From Pavlovales sp. CCMP2436 (lineage: Eukaryota; Haptophyta; Pavlovophyceae; Pavlovales): 11,214 nt of DNA. The DNA lies in the NCBI GenBank assembly GCA_026770615.1, contig MU631570.1, positions 195,009-206,222 on the forward strand. Direction: 5' to 3'. The translations under genes were made by a program, and so were the position numbers. Under the pieces are notes generated by a model. The model was not told the DNA's origin. It worked only from the letters and a program-made list of their open reading frames with translations, and did no database searches. Positions 1 to 6,944 of the stretch are shown here, piece after piece (within the stretch, counting starts at the first letter, position 1; each line of letters opens with the position of its first letter).

Positions 1-597
1 GCGCGTCCGGGAGATTTTCCGGGAACAGACGTCCTAGCTAGAAATCCGTTCTTTTCGCTTGGACAAGGGGGGGGCAGAGGGGGAGGGCAGTCAGGGGGGG
101 GTGGAGGGGGTGGGGGGGTAGCGGGGGGCAGCAGCCAAAGTGCACGTAGCCTCAAGGAGCCTAGATGAACCCATATGAGGACAAGAAGGTTAAGGCAACA
201 CGGCAGCAGTACCGCCTAATGCCAGTTTGGGTTTGGGCTCGGGCTAAGGCTAGGGGAAAGGCCAGAGATACGGGGCAGTTTTGTTAGGGGTTAAAAATTT
301 CAGGCCCAGATCAGAGGGTGAAAGCCCAAATGGCGCATAGTATTACGCGCCCTAGCCTAATCCCTCTCCGAGAGGTGGGGAGGTAAGATGGCTGGGTGCG
401 GCCCTGGGGCCATTTCAGTTGGGCAATTTCGGCAACTCAACAACTTGATTTTTTGTCAGTGGTGGTCCTTCAGCGCATAGGCGCAGCTGAAGGTACCTGC
501 GGGAACGGCGGTTTCACTCGCGAAAGTGACGTCGTTATGAACAGATTTCGATGAGAGGTTGAACGAGCGGAATAAATTACAAATATATTTCAATTAA
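1..597. other. Gene-poor left flank, with G-rich tract
   Basis: I see no convincing coding region here on either strand. Positions 66-131 are a strongly G-biased plus-strand tract with many runs of three to nine G. A small hairpin can form from CCTTCAGC at 467-474 and GCTGAAGG at 486-493. The last about 55 bases are AT-rich and repeat AATTACAAAT at 575-584 and 596-605. The second copy overlaps the stop codon reached by the transporter frame to the right. If that transporter gene continues through an intron, this stretch would be intronic. Confidence 0.5.
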
Positions 598-1193
598 TTA
601 CAAATTAATGGATCTGCGCACCCACCAGATGAGGCCCGCCGCGAGCCCGCCGACGAAGCGAGCGGAGAGCAGCGCGGGAATCGTGCGCGCAAACATGAGC
701 ACAAGCTGGCTGAGACCGAGCACGCACACTGCTGCCGAAATCGCACCGCTCGAGCCTAGATTTCGCGTGATCGTCTCGACGAGCGGCGTGGAGCTGCGAG
801 AGCCAAAAAAAAAAAAAAAAAAAAAAAAAAGGCAGGGTGTTGGAGGGGACGCGGGGAGGGGCGGTTGCGGGGAGGTGCGAGAGGGGAGGTGCGTTCCACG
901 TACCAGACAGAACCGATTGTGTACGACACGAAGATAAACCCCGCCTCCGCGATTGAGATGTCGTAGGTGTTGTTGAGGTGGGTCGTCAGGAAGGGGACGC
1001 AGAGCGTGTAGCACGTTGCCTCCATCGCGCACGCACCCGCGAGCAGCGCGAGCTTGACGCCGGGCGTGCGCGCGAACGCGGGCACCTCCGCGAGCAGCAG
1101 GCTCGCGCGCGGCTCCACGGCCACGTGCTCGCCGTCCGCCCGCCGCCCGGCCAGCGTGAGCGGCTCATCCTCCTCCTCCTCATTGTGCGGCAT
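598..1193 (-). CDS. MFS transporter, N-terminal part, two exons, 3' end missing or off-window
   Basis: Exon 1 is 1193-904 and exon 2 is 793 down to a stop at 598-600. The intron 903-794 (110 bases) has donor CTG|GTACGT and acceptor TCTCGCAG|CTC. Joining keeps the frame (phase 2) and reads IGSVCSTPLVETITRNL. The protein has an acidic N-terminus (MPHNEEEEDEPLTL), then hydrophobic segments: KLALLAGACAMEATCYTLCV, AEAGFIFVSYTIGSV, AISAAVCVLGLSQLVLMF and the Arg/Gly segment LLSARFVGGLAAGLIW. This layout fits TM1-TM4 of a major facilitator superfamily permease, possibly of the SLC18-like drug/amine group; the substrate cannot be told. A full family member has 12 TMs and about 400-500 residues; only about 160 are present. 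Either the gene is truncated, or exon 2 really ends at the good donor CTG|GTGGGT (GT at 625-624) and later exons lie left of the window. I chose the start at 1193 because it has A at -3 and precedes the acidic leader. The frame is open to an earlier ATG at 1415, but that extension is Arg/Ser/Gly-rich and resembles untranslated leader. Confidence 0.72.
794..903 (-). other. GT-AG intron with T26 polypyrimidine tract
   Basis: This is the intron of the MFS-like gene. On the minus strand it starts GTACGT and ends GCTCTCGCAG. The plus strand shows 26 uninterrupted A at 805-830, which is T26 on the transcribed strand, about 10 bases before the acceptor AG. The rest is CT-rich, as expected for a 3' splice site region. 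The homopolymer is likely length-variable between strains and error-prone in sequencing. Confidence 0.75.
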
Positions 1194-1735
1194 TGTGACT
1201 GGCGTCGCCGCGGTGCCTGCGCCGGACGCCACCTTGGCGTACGAGCGCGCTAAATGGCGACGTGGTGACCGAGCGCGACGTGGTGAAGGATTGCCTCGCC
1301 CCCCCTTGCTGCCCGGCGAGCCCACAGCACCGGCCACAGCGCCGTCGACGGTGTCACCCACAGCGCGGTTTTTTTTCAAGTGCTGAACTGGTGAACTGTC
1401 TAAACTGGGACGCATATCCCGCGAGTAACTAGGCTCTCGCTGACGGCGCGCCTAGAGAGTAGGTTGCTCTAGCTCGGGGCTCGCCCGGGCAGCAAAGGGG
1501 GGCGGTGCATCAATAGCTGAGGCGCCCATGGGTAGCCTGCGCGCACCCGCGAGCTGGTTTTTTAGCGCTGCGAGTGTATTGTTGCATGAATACACATGTG
1601 AGCGGCTGCAGCGAGTAAGTTGCGCGCGTGAGAGGCCCCCGCGACAATCCTGGCGCCCCAAGGCAAGGCCAAGGCACCGGAAAGTTTAAAATCTAGTCGG
1701 AGCTATTTTTCGGCCTCTCGCGCTTTGCCGTCAAG
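1194..1735. promoter_or_regulatory. Divergent intergenic region between MFS-like gene and DPY30
   Basis: The minus-strand transporter and the plus-strand DPY30 gene face away from each other, so this roughly 540-base stretch (320 bases if the transporter starts at 1415) probably carries both promoters. A TTTAAAAT-like element lies at about 1684-1691, some 45-50 bases before the DPY30 start. A similar TTTAAA lies just upstream of the 3751 gene. Core promoter elements for this organism are unknown, so this assignment is inferred from position and composition only. Confidence 0.35.
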
Positions 1736-1987
1736 ATGGACAACGACGAGCAGTTGCCGATGGAGCAGGCGCCGGAGCCGACCGCCGACCAGGGTGATGG
1801 CGCCGCGAAGAACGCCGCCTCCGCCATCGCGCAGCTCCCGATCCGCGCCTACCTCGACCAGACGGTCGTGCCGCCCCTGCTGCAGGCGCTCTCGGCGCTC
1901 GTCAAGGAGCGCCCGCCCAACCCGGTGGAGTGGCTCGCGACCTACCTGCTACAGAACAACGACAAGCAGCCGGGCGCGGAACAGTGA
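1736..1987 (+). CDS. DPY30: DPY30 homologue (Dpy-30 domain protein), histone H3K4 methyltransferase complex subunit
   Basis: This is an intact single-exon gene of 83 residues. Residues 34-76 form a clear Dpy-30 motif: [19 protein letters not shown], then [20 protein letters not shown]. This is the two-helix dimerisation domain of the family, related to the RIIa docking fold. The N-terminal 33 residues are acidic and low-complexity, as is usual. In animals and yeast (Sdc1) DPY30 dimers bind Ash2L/Bre2 and stimulate Set1/MLL (COMPASS) H3K4 methylation in the nucleus. Dpy-30 domains also occur in flagellar radial spoke and adenylate kinase proteins, but those are usually longer; this short length (human DPY30 is about 99 residues) favours the chromatin subunit. 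The ATG context TCAAGATGG has A at -3 and G at +4. The stop TGA is at 1985-1987. No odd residues or frame breaks are seen. Confidence 0.93.
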   Translation: MDNDEQLPMEQAPEPTADQGDGAAKNAASAIAQLPIRAYLDQTVVPPLLQALSALVKERPPNPVEWLATYLLQNNDKQPGAEQ

Positions 1988-2739
1988 GAGGAGGCCTCCC
2001 CTCCTGGGGGCCGACTCGGCGCCGCGCGCGCGTCCTTTGCGCACGCGCGCAGGGTGCGAACGTGGCGCATGAACAAATCGCACGCCGTTCTTATCATCCG
2101 ACGGGCCAAGCTAGCGCTCGGCTCGTCTATTAACGTTATACCAGCACACAGTGGGCGTCGCGGGGCGATGTCGGGGGCGGCGTGCACGCTGCGCAGGCGT
2201 CGAGCCGAGGGGAGGGGGAAGCATAGCCGAGGGGGGGAGTGGGGTTCCGGCGGGTGTAGGAGGCATTCCTTGCAGAGCCGGGTTCGGGGGGTTGGGGAGC
2301 GTTAGGGCAGCGGCGAGTGCGGGCTGCACGAAAATTGCTTAGCTGGTTGTTGGCTGGATATCGGACGACGTGTGGCGGCGCATGCACGCATCCGGGCTCG
2401 GCTGCCCCGCCGGGTGCAGCTGGCAGGCCGCGTTGTGGCTGCCTTGCTGGCGGGCTGCTCCGAAGCCGTCTGGGCCTCGCCGCGGGTGTCTCGCTCCCAC
2501 GGGGCGGGGGCAAGATTCTGGCCAAGGTGGTCCTGTCCGAGCTTGCCTGCAGCGGGGGTTGGTGAGCTCGCGCTGTCTCAGTCTGTTCGCAAAAACTAGC
2601 AAAATACAAATTGAAAACCAGTTAGCACCCAAGTAAAACCCACTGTGAAAACAATTGCGCTGTTCAAATGGTCGAAGCGATGACGCTAATCGCCGTTAAA
2701 AACGTATAGCTGTACGGTTTGAATTTCATTTGGCGCTAG
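1988..2739. other. Intergenic, GC-rich then AT-rich, no gene seen
   Basis: This is the downstream region of DPY30. Positions about 2000-2580 are GC-rich and open in several frames on both strands, but none of the translations shows a domain, hydrophobic pattern or plausible composition; they are Pro/Arg/Ala-rich in all frames, as expected of non-coding GC-rich DNA. From about 2590 the sequence turns AT-rich. The DPY30 3' untranslated region must lie at the left end. An in-frame TAG at 2737-2739 bounds the repeat frame that follows. Confidence 0.5.
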
Positions 2740-3507
2740 CCGCTATGTAGGCGAGGTTGCAGTTCTGGGGACGCAGGATGGGAGAGGTTCCTTCGCCCTC
2801 TCAACGCAGGGCGGGGCGAGGCCGGTCGAACACGAGGACCACCCGGGACCTCTCTCGGAAGCTCGGCGGCGATACATTCAACTCAGTCACTGGCGCACTC
2901 GATCTCGACCGAGGTCTCCGTCGCGGGCCTGGCCGCTGGCGACGAGGCGAGCGCGCAGGATGGGCCCTCGGTCGAGACCTCCGCCGCGAACCTGGCCGCT
3001 GGCGGACACGCGGCGAGTGCGCTGGCGGGTGCGCACGCAGGCGAGACATCCCTCGCGGGCCTGGCCACTGGCGACGAGGCAAGCGCGCTGGCTGAGGCGG
3101 GGCCGGTCAAGACCTCCGCCGCGGGCCTTGCGACTGTCGGACACGAGGCGGGCGCGCTGGCGGGTGCGCACGCGGGCGAGACATCCCTCATGGGCCTGGC
3201 CACTGGCGACGAAGCAAGCGCGCTGGCTGAGGCGGGGCCGGTCGAGACCTCCGCCGCGACCTGGCCGCTGTCGGACACGAGGCGAGCGCGCTGGCGGGTG
3301 CGCACGCGAGCGAGACTCCCGTCGCGGGCCTGGCCGCTGGCGACGAGGCAAGCGCGTTGGCTGTGGAACGGCCGGTCGCGCGTGCTGACCCTCAGTGAGG
3401 CGGGCCAACCAATTGGGATAAAAATACCCTTGGGCCTACCAACCCCTACTGGAAGTTTAGGCCCTCAATTTAGCAAATATATAAAACTTGCAAAACGGAA
3501 CAAATGA
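2740..3507 (+). pseudogene. Ala-rich 45-residue tandem-repeat reading frame, frameshifted (decayed gene or exon)
   Basis: One plus frame is open from after the TAG at 2737 to the stop at 3505-3507. From 2926 it encodes alternating half-repeats: A-type GLATGDEASALAEAGPVETS plus AA (21-22 residues) and B-type GLATVGHEAGALAGAHAGET plus SLM (23 residues). The order is A, B, A, B, A. Near 3258-3263 one base is missing relative to the earlier copies. The B and A copies then continue in the next frame (LAAVGHEASALAGAHASETP, then GLAAGDEASALA) until TGA at 3396-3398. No in-frame ATG precedes the first repeat; the only one is at 3190, inside repeat B2. It may be a decayed gene, one exon of a larger gene with a sequencing indel, or a non-coding minisatellite of about 135 bp. 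The minus strand is also open here (about 2883-3408), so strand is not certain. No known family was recognised. Confidence 0.4.
2926..3398. repeat. Minisatellite, about 135-bp unit (two 63-69 bp half-units), about 3.4 copies
   Basis: Half-units start at 2926 and recur every 63-69 bp up to the last copy at 3327. Three full A+B units span 401 bases, which equals 134 codons minus one base, showing that all length changes but one are multiples of three. Copies are very similar at the DNA level, for example GTGCGCACGC followed by a GGCGAGACATCC-type segment in the first two B units and a diverged form in the third. Confidence 0.75.
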
Positions 3508-3750
3508 CGTGGGACAGCTGTAACTATACCCCATAGCTATTCCAGTAAAGATTTCGCCGGTGGGGATTTAATGGGGTGTTAGGACCAACTCTGCGAAGGA
3601 AACTGGCGCTTGATTGCTGGCTTCGACGTTCTGTCGCCAGTCAGTACCATCGTCGCTTTTAAGTTTTAACTAGCCGCGTTCAAGTTCCGAAGGGCGGGAA
3701 GGAGGACAGCAAACATAATTTGAAATTTAAACTAACGTTCGGGATTCGGG
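3508..3750. other. AT-rich intergenic spacer upstream of the 3751 gene
   Basis: No gene is seen here. The end of the spacer reads TTTGAAATTTAAACTAACG at about 3719-3737, a TTTAAA-type element some 15-30 bases before the next start codon. It is comparable to the one upstream of DPY30 and is a possible core promoter or leader. This is inferred from position only. Confidence 0.3.
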
Positions 3751-5112
3751 ATGGCGCGAAACCCGGAGGATACGATGGGCCCGCACAGCTCAGCGGCCGC
3801 CGGCGCGGAGCGCAGAGAGCGCGCGACACTCGCTATTGCGTGGGCCGCGCTGAGTGGTGCAGCTGTACCGCAGAGTGCGCGCTGGTGGGGGCGTGAAGGC
3901 GAGTTCACACGGCAGGCGCAGGGGCGGCGCGGGCGCAACAATGTCCGGCAGCTGCTTGATCGCTGGCGCGGTGCGGCCGAGCGTTCATGGGGCGTCGGGT
4001 TGCGCGCCTGCCGCGCGGCGCGCATGCCCGCCACTCGCGCCATCTGCCGGATGCGCTCTGATCTCGCCGTGGCGCGCGCGGCATCCGCGCGCCTGGCGAG
4101 GGGGCCCTTCAACCGCTGGGCGAGACTATCAAGCTCCCTGCGCGCCATTCACCACACGCTGCAGCCCGTTGACGGCTGGAGTGCACCCGCGCGCATCGCG
4201 GTCCAGGCAGGGCTCGGCCGCTGGCGCGCAAACCTCGCCTCCGCCTCACGTGCCGCCTCGCTCGTGGCAGCCCGCCTGGCCTACACGCGGTGGCGCAGAC
4301 GTACCCGCCATCGTGCCGAGCTGGCCTCCGCGGCGAACAGCGCGGTGCGCGTCATGGCGGCGCGCATCGCAAGCGCGCGGTTCTCCTCCGGTGCCACCAA
4401 GCCCCACGTGGCATATACACGGCGTGCACGCAGTGCCTTGCCATCTCCGCCGCCTCGCGACCAGTGGCCAGCGGGGGCGCAGACTGCGTGCGCACACGGC
4501 CTGCCAGTGCAGGTCTCACTCGACGAACCGGTGCGCGGGCGAGGGAGTGCTGCAAACGGGGCAGCCGCAGAGTCTGAGAACAAGGCAGCTCTTGAGTGGG
4601 CACTGGCGGAGCGGACACTGGCCGAGCGGACACTGGCCCTGCGGTCTGCGCTCTCTCGCCTGCGCCTCGCGCTCCGAACGCCTTCCGCAGCTTTAAAAAC
4701 AGAGCGCGTGCAAAAACAGAGTCTTCCGCTGCGCTCGCTCGCCTTTGCTTCAGCGAGGCTCTCTTTTGCGTTCGCGTTTCGCCGCTTTGCCCGACGGCGG
4801 TACGACCCGCGCCCTAGCCTGTGGCAGCGCGCGCTCAGAGCGGCGAAGCAGCGCGATCTGCGGCGGGCTCTCTGCTCGTGGCGCGCGCACGCGAGCAGGC
4901 GCGATTCCAGCGCGTTCGCTACGCCTGCCGGACGCCGACCCGGCCTGCTGAGCCCCACTGCGGATGCTAGCCCCGCCACGGGTGGCTTGCGGGCCTCGAT
5001 GGCCTCGCGCACGCCAGCATTCCCGCCCCGCGGCGCACCGCCCGCATGCGCCGAGCGCAGCGCATCGGCAGTACGCCGCCGACTCCTCACTCAGCATGAT
5101 GACTCCGGATGA
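3751..5112 (+). CDS. Hypothetical Arg/Ala-rich protein with Sfi1-like Trp-motif helices
   Basis: This is a single open frame of 453 residues, with ATG in good context (GGGATGG) and TGA at 5110-5112. The protein is very rich in Ala, Arg, Ser and Leu and has repeated motifs of the form hydrophobic-x-x-R-W-R: LLDRWRGAAERSW (residues 68-80), FNRWARLSSSLRA (120-132), GLGRWRANLASASRA (154-168), YTRWRRR (178-184) and LRRALCSWRAHASRR (370-384). Two of the Trp (158 and 181) are 23 residues apart. This resembles Sfi1-type centrin-binding helical repeats found in centrosome, basal body and fibre proteins, but the match is by eye and weak. A five-residue tandem LAERTLAERT (about 286-295) comes from a 15-bp DNA duplication at 4601-4630. 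The C-terminal 70 residues are Pro/Ser/Arg-rich and look disordered. The minus strand is open for 269 codons under it, so coding status needs support. No enzyme domain is seen. Confidence 0.55.
   Translation: MARNPEDTMGPHSSAAAGAERRERATLAIAWAALSGAAVPQSARWWGREGEFTRQAQGRRGRNNVRQLLDRWRGAAERSWGVGLRACRAARMPATRAICRMRSDLAVARAASARLARGPFNRWARLSSSLRAIHHTLQPVDGWSAPARIAVQAGLGRWRANLASASRAASLVAARLAYTRWRRRTRHRAELASAANSAVRVMAARIASARFSSGATKPHVAYTRRARSALPSPPPRDQWPAGAQTACAHGLPVQVSLDEPVRGRGSAANGAAAESENKAALEWALAERTLAERTLALRSALSRLRLALRTPSAALKTERVQKQSLPLRSLAFASARLSFAFAFRRFARRRYDPRPSLWQRALRAAKQRDLRRALCSWRAHASRRDSSAFATPAGRRPGLLSPTADASPATGGLRASMASRTPAFPPRGAPPACAERSASAVRRRLLTQHDDSG
4601..4630 (+). repeat. 15-bp tandem duplication inside the 3751 gene
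   Basis: CACTGGCGGAGCGGA at 4601-4615 is followed at once by CACTGGCCGAGCGGA at 4616-4630, with one substitution. The length is a multiple of three, so it adds five residues (LAERT) without a frameshift, consistent with selection for the frame. Confidence 0.8.
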
Positions 5113-5361
5113 AGAAAGAATGATATCCCGCCCCGATTTTTTACCTTATTAGCGTCCACTAACTCCGGGCGACTCCGCACCCCCTCCCGGTCCGGACTTC
5201 AGAAGTGATATATGTACTTGCTGACCACAATATTTTTTTTAAACTACGACTTACTTACTATAGAAAAAGGGCAGCAGGCAGTGGAGGCAGCAGGCAGTGG
5301 GTTGCAGACATTCTATCTCAGAAGTAGTCGACTCCGAGCGTGTAGGCGCTACGACGTTCAG
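5113..5361. other. Intergenic, with a 16-bp tandem duplication
   Basis: No gene is seen. A 16-bp unit beginning GGCAGCAGGCAGTGG occupies 5270-5285 and 5286-5301 with one difference at the last base. The first 100 bases probably include the 3' untranslated region of the 453-codon gene. Confidence 0.5.
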
Positions 5362-5397
5362 TCACCCAGGCGGCATGTAGTCACCCAGGCGGCATAT
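5360..5397. repeat. 19-bp tandem duplication
   Basis: AGTCACCCAGGCGGCATGT at 5360-5378 is repeated at 5379-5397, the second copy ending AT instead of GT. On the minus strand the two copies form the last codons and stop of the small open frame to the right. Confidence 0.85.
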
Positions 5398-5562
5398 TTC
5401 GGCGCCGATCCCGAACCGTGTCTCCCTGCGGAGGTGGTACGTGCCCTCAGCCCACTCGTTGGGTTTGCCGCCGAGCCTGCCCCTTTTCACGAGGGCGGCT
5501 GCCATCTCCTTCCCGCGGCCACGATTCCCAACGAGGGTCTTCAGCCGGCCGGACAGGGCTAC
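5362..5562 (-). CDS. Possible coding remnant or terminal exon, unknown family
   Basis: A GC-rich island inside AT-rich DNA is open on the minus strand for 66 codons, from just after a TGA to a stop at 5364-5362. The translation includes KTLVGNRGRGKEMAAALVKR and then GRLGGKPNEWAEGTYHLRRE, a balanced mixed composition that looks more protein-like than the other frames. Only an internal ATG (the Met of KEMAAAL) is present, so it is more likely an exon or a gene fragment than a full gene. I do not recognise the family. Other frames over this island, on both strands, are also partly open. Confidence 0.22.
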   Translation of the reverse strand, partial: VALSGRLKTLVGNRGRGKEMAAALVKRGRLGGKPNEWAEGTYHLRRETRFGIGAEICRLGDYMPPG

Positions 5563-6127
5563 TCAATAATCCTTCTCTTAATTTAATAAACTTTCTTTTG
5601 ACCGCATCATCCCCCACTTTTACCATGTTCCCCACTTCGGCGTAGAGCTTTGGAGCCTGCGTTGGAGCGCTAATATTAGCTTGATTTGTCACACCGCAAG
5701 CCAAAACCCTCCTACACGAATATAACTAACCAACCCATATACCCCCCCGGTGCAGCGTCGCCCATTGACTGCCGCGTGCCTTAGCTGCCCTTCATATGTT
5801 CCTGCCAAGACTAATGAATATTTAAATATATCACATCGCCTGTGACGAGGAATTGAGCGCCGATCACCCGTGACGGTTTCACAGGACTTTAATATACCCC
5901 GAGGCACTTTATAATATATATGTAATTTGTATACTCTTTAAAGCACAGCTTTGAAATACGCGCCAATGTTATATATACCCCGAGGCACCTTTAAAACAAC
6001 GGAATTTCCGTATATCAGAACATCGGTAGATTTTTATTTCTTTTTCTTTGCACCTAAGCTAGCCCTTGACGTTATACTGTTCATAGTCTTAGCCCTGATC
6101 CTAGCCCTTATTCTCAATATATTATAG
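5563..6127. other. AT-rich non-coding stretch with 15-bp direct repeat
   Basis: No coding region is seen in any frame. TATACCCCGAGGCAC occurs at 5893-5907 and again at 5974-5988, 81 bases apart, each followed by a CTTTA-like sequence. The final 60 bases are pyrimidine-biased (for example TTTTTATTTCTTTTTCTTTG at about 6031-6050) and end ATATTATAG at 6127, which fits the 3' end of an intron before the U2AF-like exon. No upstream RNA-binding exons could be found here. Confidence 0.5.
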
Positions 6128-6203
6128 ACACGCGTGCCGAAGCCGGGCAAGGCGGAAGACGCTGCGTACGTCGGCCGCGCGTTCGTCAAGTTCGCCGACA
6201 CTG

Positions 6204-6486
6204 GTAAGCTTCAATCCTAGCTTTAACCTCTTAAGCCCCCTCCAACCCCAACCCAGACACACACACACCCCCCTAACCCCCCCTCACCCCCCCCCTAACC
6301 CACACGCACACACATACACCACCACCACCACATACACACTCAAAATAACAGCCGCAAGCACCAAGGCGCGCGTGGCGCTCAACTCCCCCCCCCTCCACAC
6401 ACACACACACACACACGCGCTAATAGAATAACAGCCCGTTTGCCACCATGGCCCCTAATACCCCCCCCCCCAATCAAAAATTACAG
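6204..6486 (+). other. Intron of the U2AF-like fragment, C- and CA-rich, with a duplicate acceptor
   Basis: The intron has a consensus donor GTAAGC at 6204 and acceptor TTACAG ending at 6486. The middle is CA-dinucleotide and C-homopolymer rich (about 6240-6340 and 6384-6418). It contains a second potential acceptor AACAG at 6347-6351, followed by a copy of the start of exon B. Confidence 0.65.
6348..6383 (+). repeat. Partial copy of exon B acceptor and 5' end, 36 bp
   Basis: Positions 6348-6383 match 6483-6518 with one difference (GCC versus GCT, both giving alanine after splicing). The copy starts with the ACAG of the acceptor and stops after CTCAAC, 135 bases before its partner. If spliced to 6352, the reading frame is kept and reads AASTKARVALN, then runs into the CA repeat and stops at TAA, giving a truncated tail. 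Confidence 0.85.
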
Positions 6487-6597
6487 CTGCAAGCACCAAG
6501 GCGCGCGTGGCGCTCAACGGCCGCCAGTTCGACGGCAACGTCATCAAGGCGACCTTCGTCACCGCGCAGGCGTACGAGCCCGTCCCCGCCAACGACT

Positions 6598-6944
6598 AGG
6601 CCGCCAGCAGAAAATACTCTTTCAACAACAGGCAGGCACACCAACACGCAGGGACACTGTACGCTAGTCGGAGCGCTGGCTTCGCTTTGCTACGCCCTAT
6701 GTCCTGTGCCCTACGTCCTGCACGCATGAACAACATACGCATGAACAAAGTTACGACAGGTTTCGACCAAGGGAGTACTCCCTTGTTTCGACGGACGGAC
6801 GTTATCCGTGAGACGCGATGCACTGATCTTTGAAAATAATGTGAAATAACATTATTACACACTGACATCTGCGCGCATGAAAACGAATGTGACAACGAGT
6901 GAAACGTGATTGTAATCGTAACTTTCACAATAAACAAAGTATGT
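6598..6944. other. Intergenic, with palindromes
   Basis: No gene is seen. GCATGAACAA occurs twice in about 30 bases (near 6724 and 6739). A perfect 18-bp palindrome CAAGGGAGTACTCCCTTG lies at 6768-6785 and is flanked on both sides by TTTCGAC. A hairpin with stem AATAATGT (6835-6842) and ACATTATT (6849-6856) follows. The start of this stretch is the downstream flank of the U2AF-like exon. Confidence 0.5.

Larger units (their letters stand above)
6128..6597 (+). pseudogene. U2AF large subunit-like C-terminal RRM/UHM, two 3' exons only
   Basis: Exon A is 6128-6203 (acceptor ATTATAG|ACA, donor ACTG|GTAAGC). Exon B is 6487-6597 (acceptor ATTACAG|CTG), ending in TAG at 6595-6597. Joined in phase 1 they encode 62 residues: TRVPKPGKAEDAAYVGRAFV, KFADTAASTKARVALNGRQF, then DGNVIKATFVTAQAYEPVPAND. 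This matches the second half of the U2AF homology motif at the C-terminus of the large U2AF subunit: the G-R-A-F-V-K-F strand (RNP1-like), the A-x-x-K-A helix, the LNGRxFxGN turn and the last strand before the C-terminus. U2AF binds the polypyrimidine tract and SF1 during 3' splice site choice in the nucleus. PUF60 or SPF45-like proteins share this domain. The N-terminal RS region, RRM1, RRM2 and the first half of the UHM are not in the preceding kilobase, and another plus-strand gene ends at 5112. So this is either an orphan 3' fragment (duplicate) or the end of a gene with a very long intron. The frame itself is intact. Confidence 0.7.

Noticed and set aside
2136..2636. Several overlapping open frames on both strands downstream of DPY30
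   Set aside because: All are Pro/Arg/Ala-rich, mutually overlapping, and show no domain or hydrophobic pattern; GC composition alone keeps them open.
3665..3700. tRNA T-arm-like GTTCAAGTTCC
   Set aside because: No matching acceptor, D-arm or anticodon stem could be placed around it.
4281..5090. A 269-codon minus-strand open frame inside the 453-codon gene
   Set aside because: It is shorter, lacks motifs, and is typical antisense openness in GC-rich coding DNA. The plus frame has the Trp motifs, a better start and an in-frame duplication.
6240..6310. CCCTAA-like strings resembling telomeric repeats
   Set aside because: Only two imperfect instances occur within a C-rich, CA-rich intron, without a regular period, so this is low-complexity sequence and not a telomere array.
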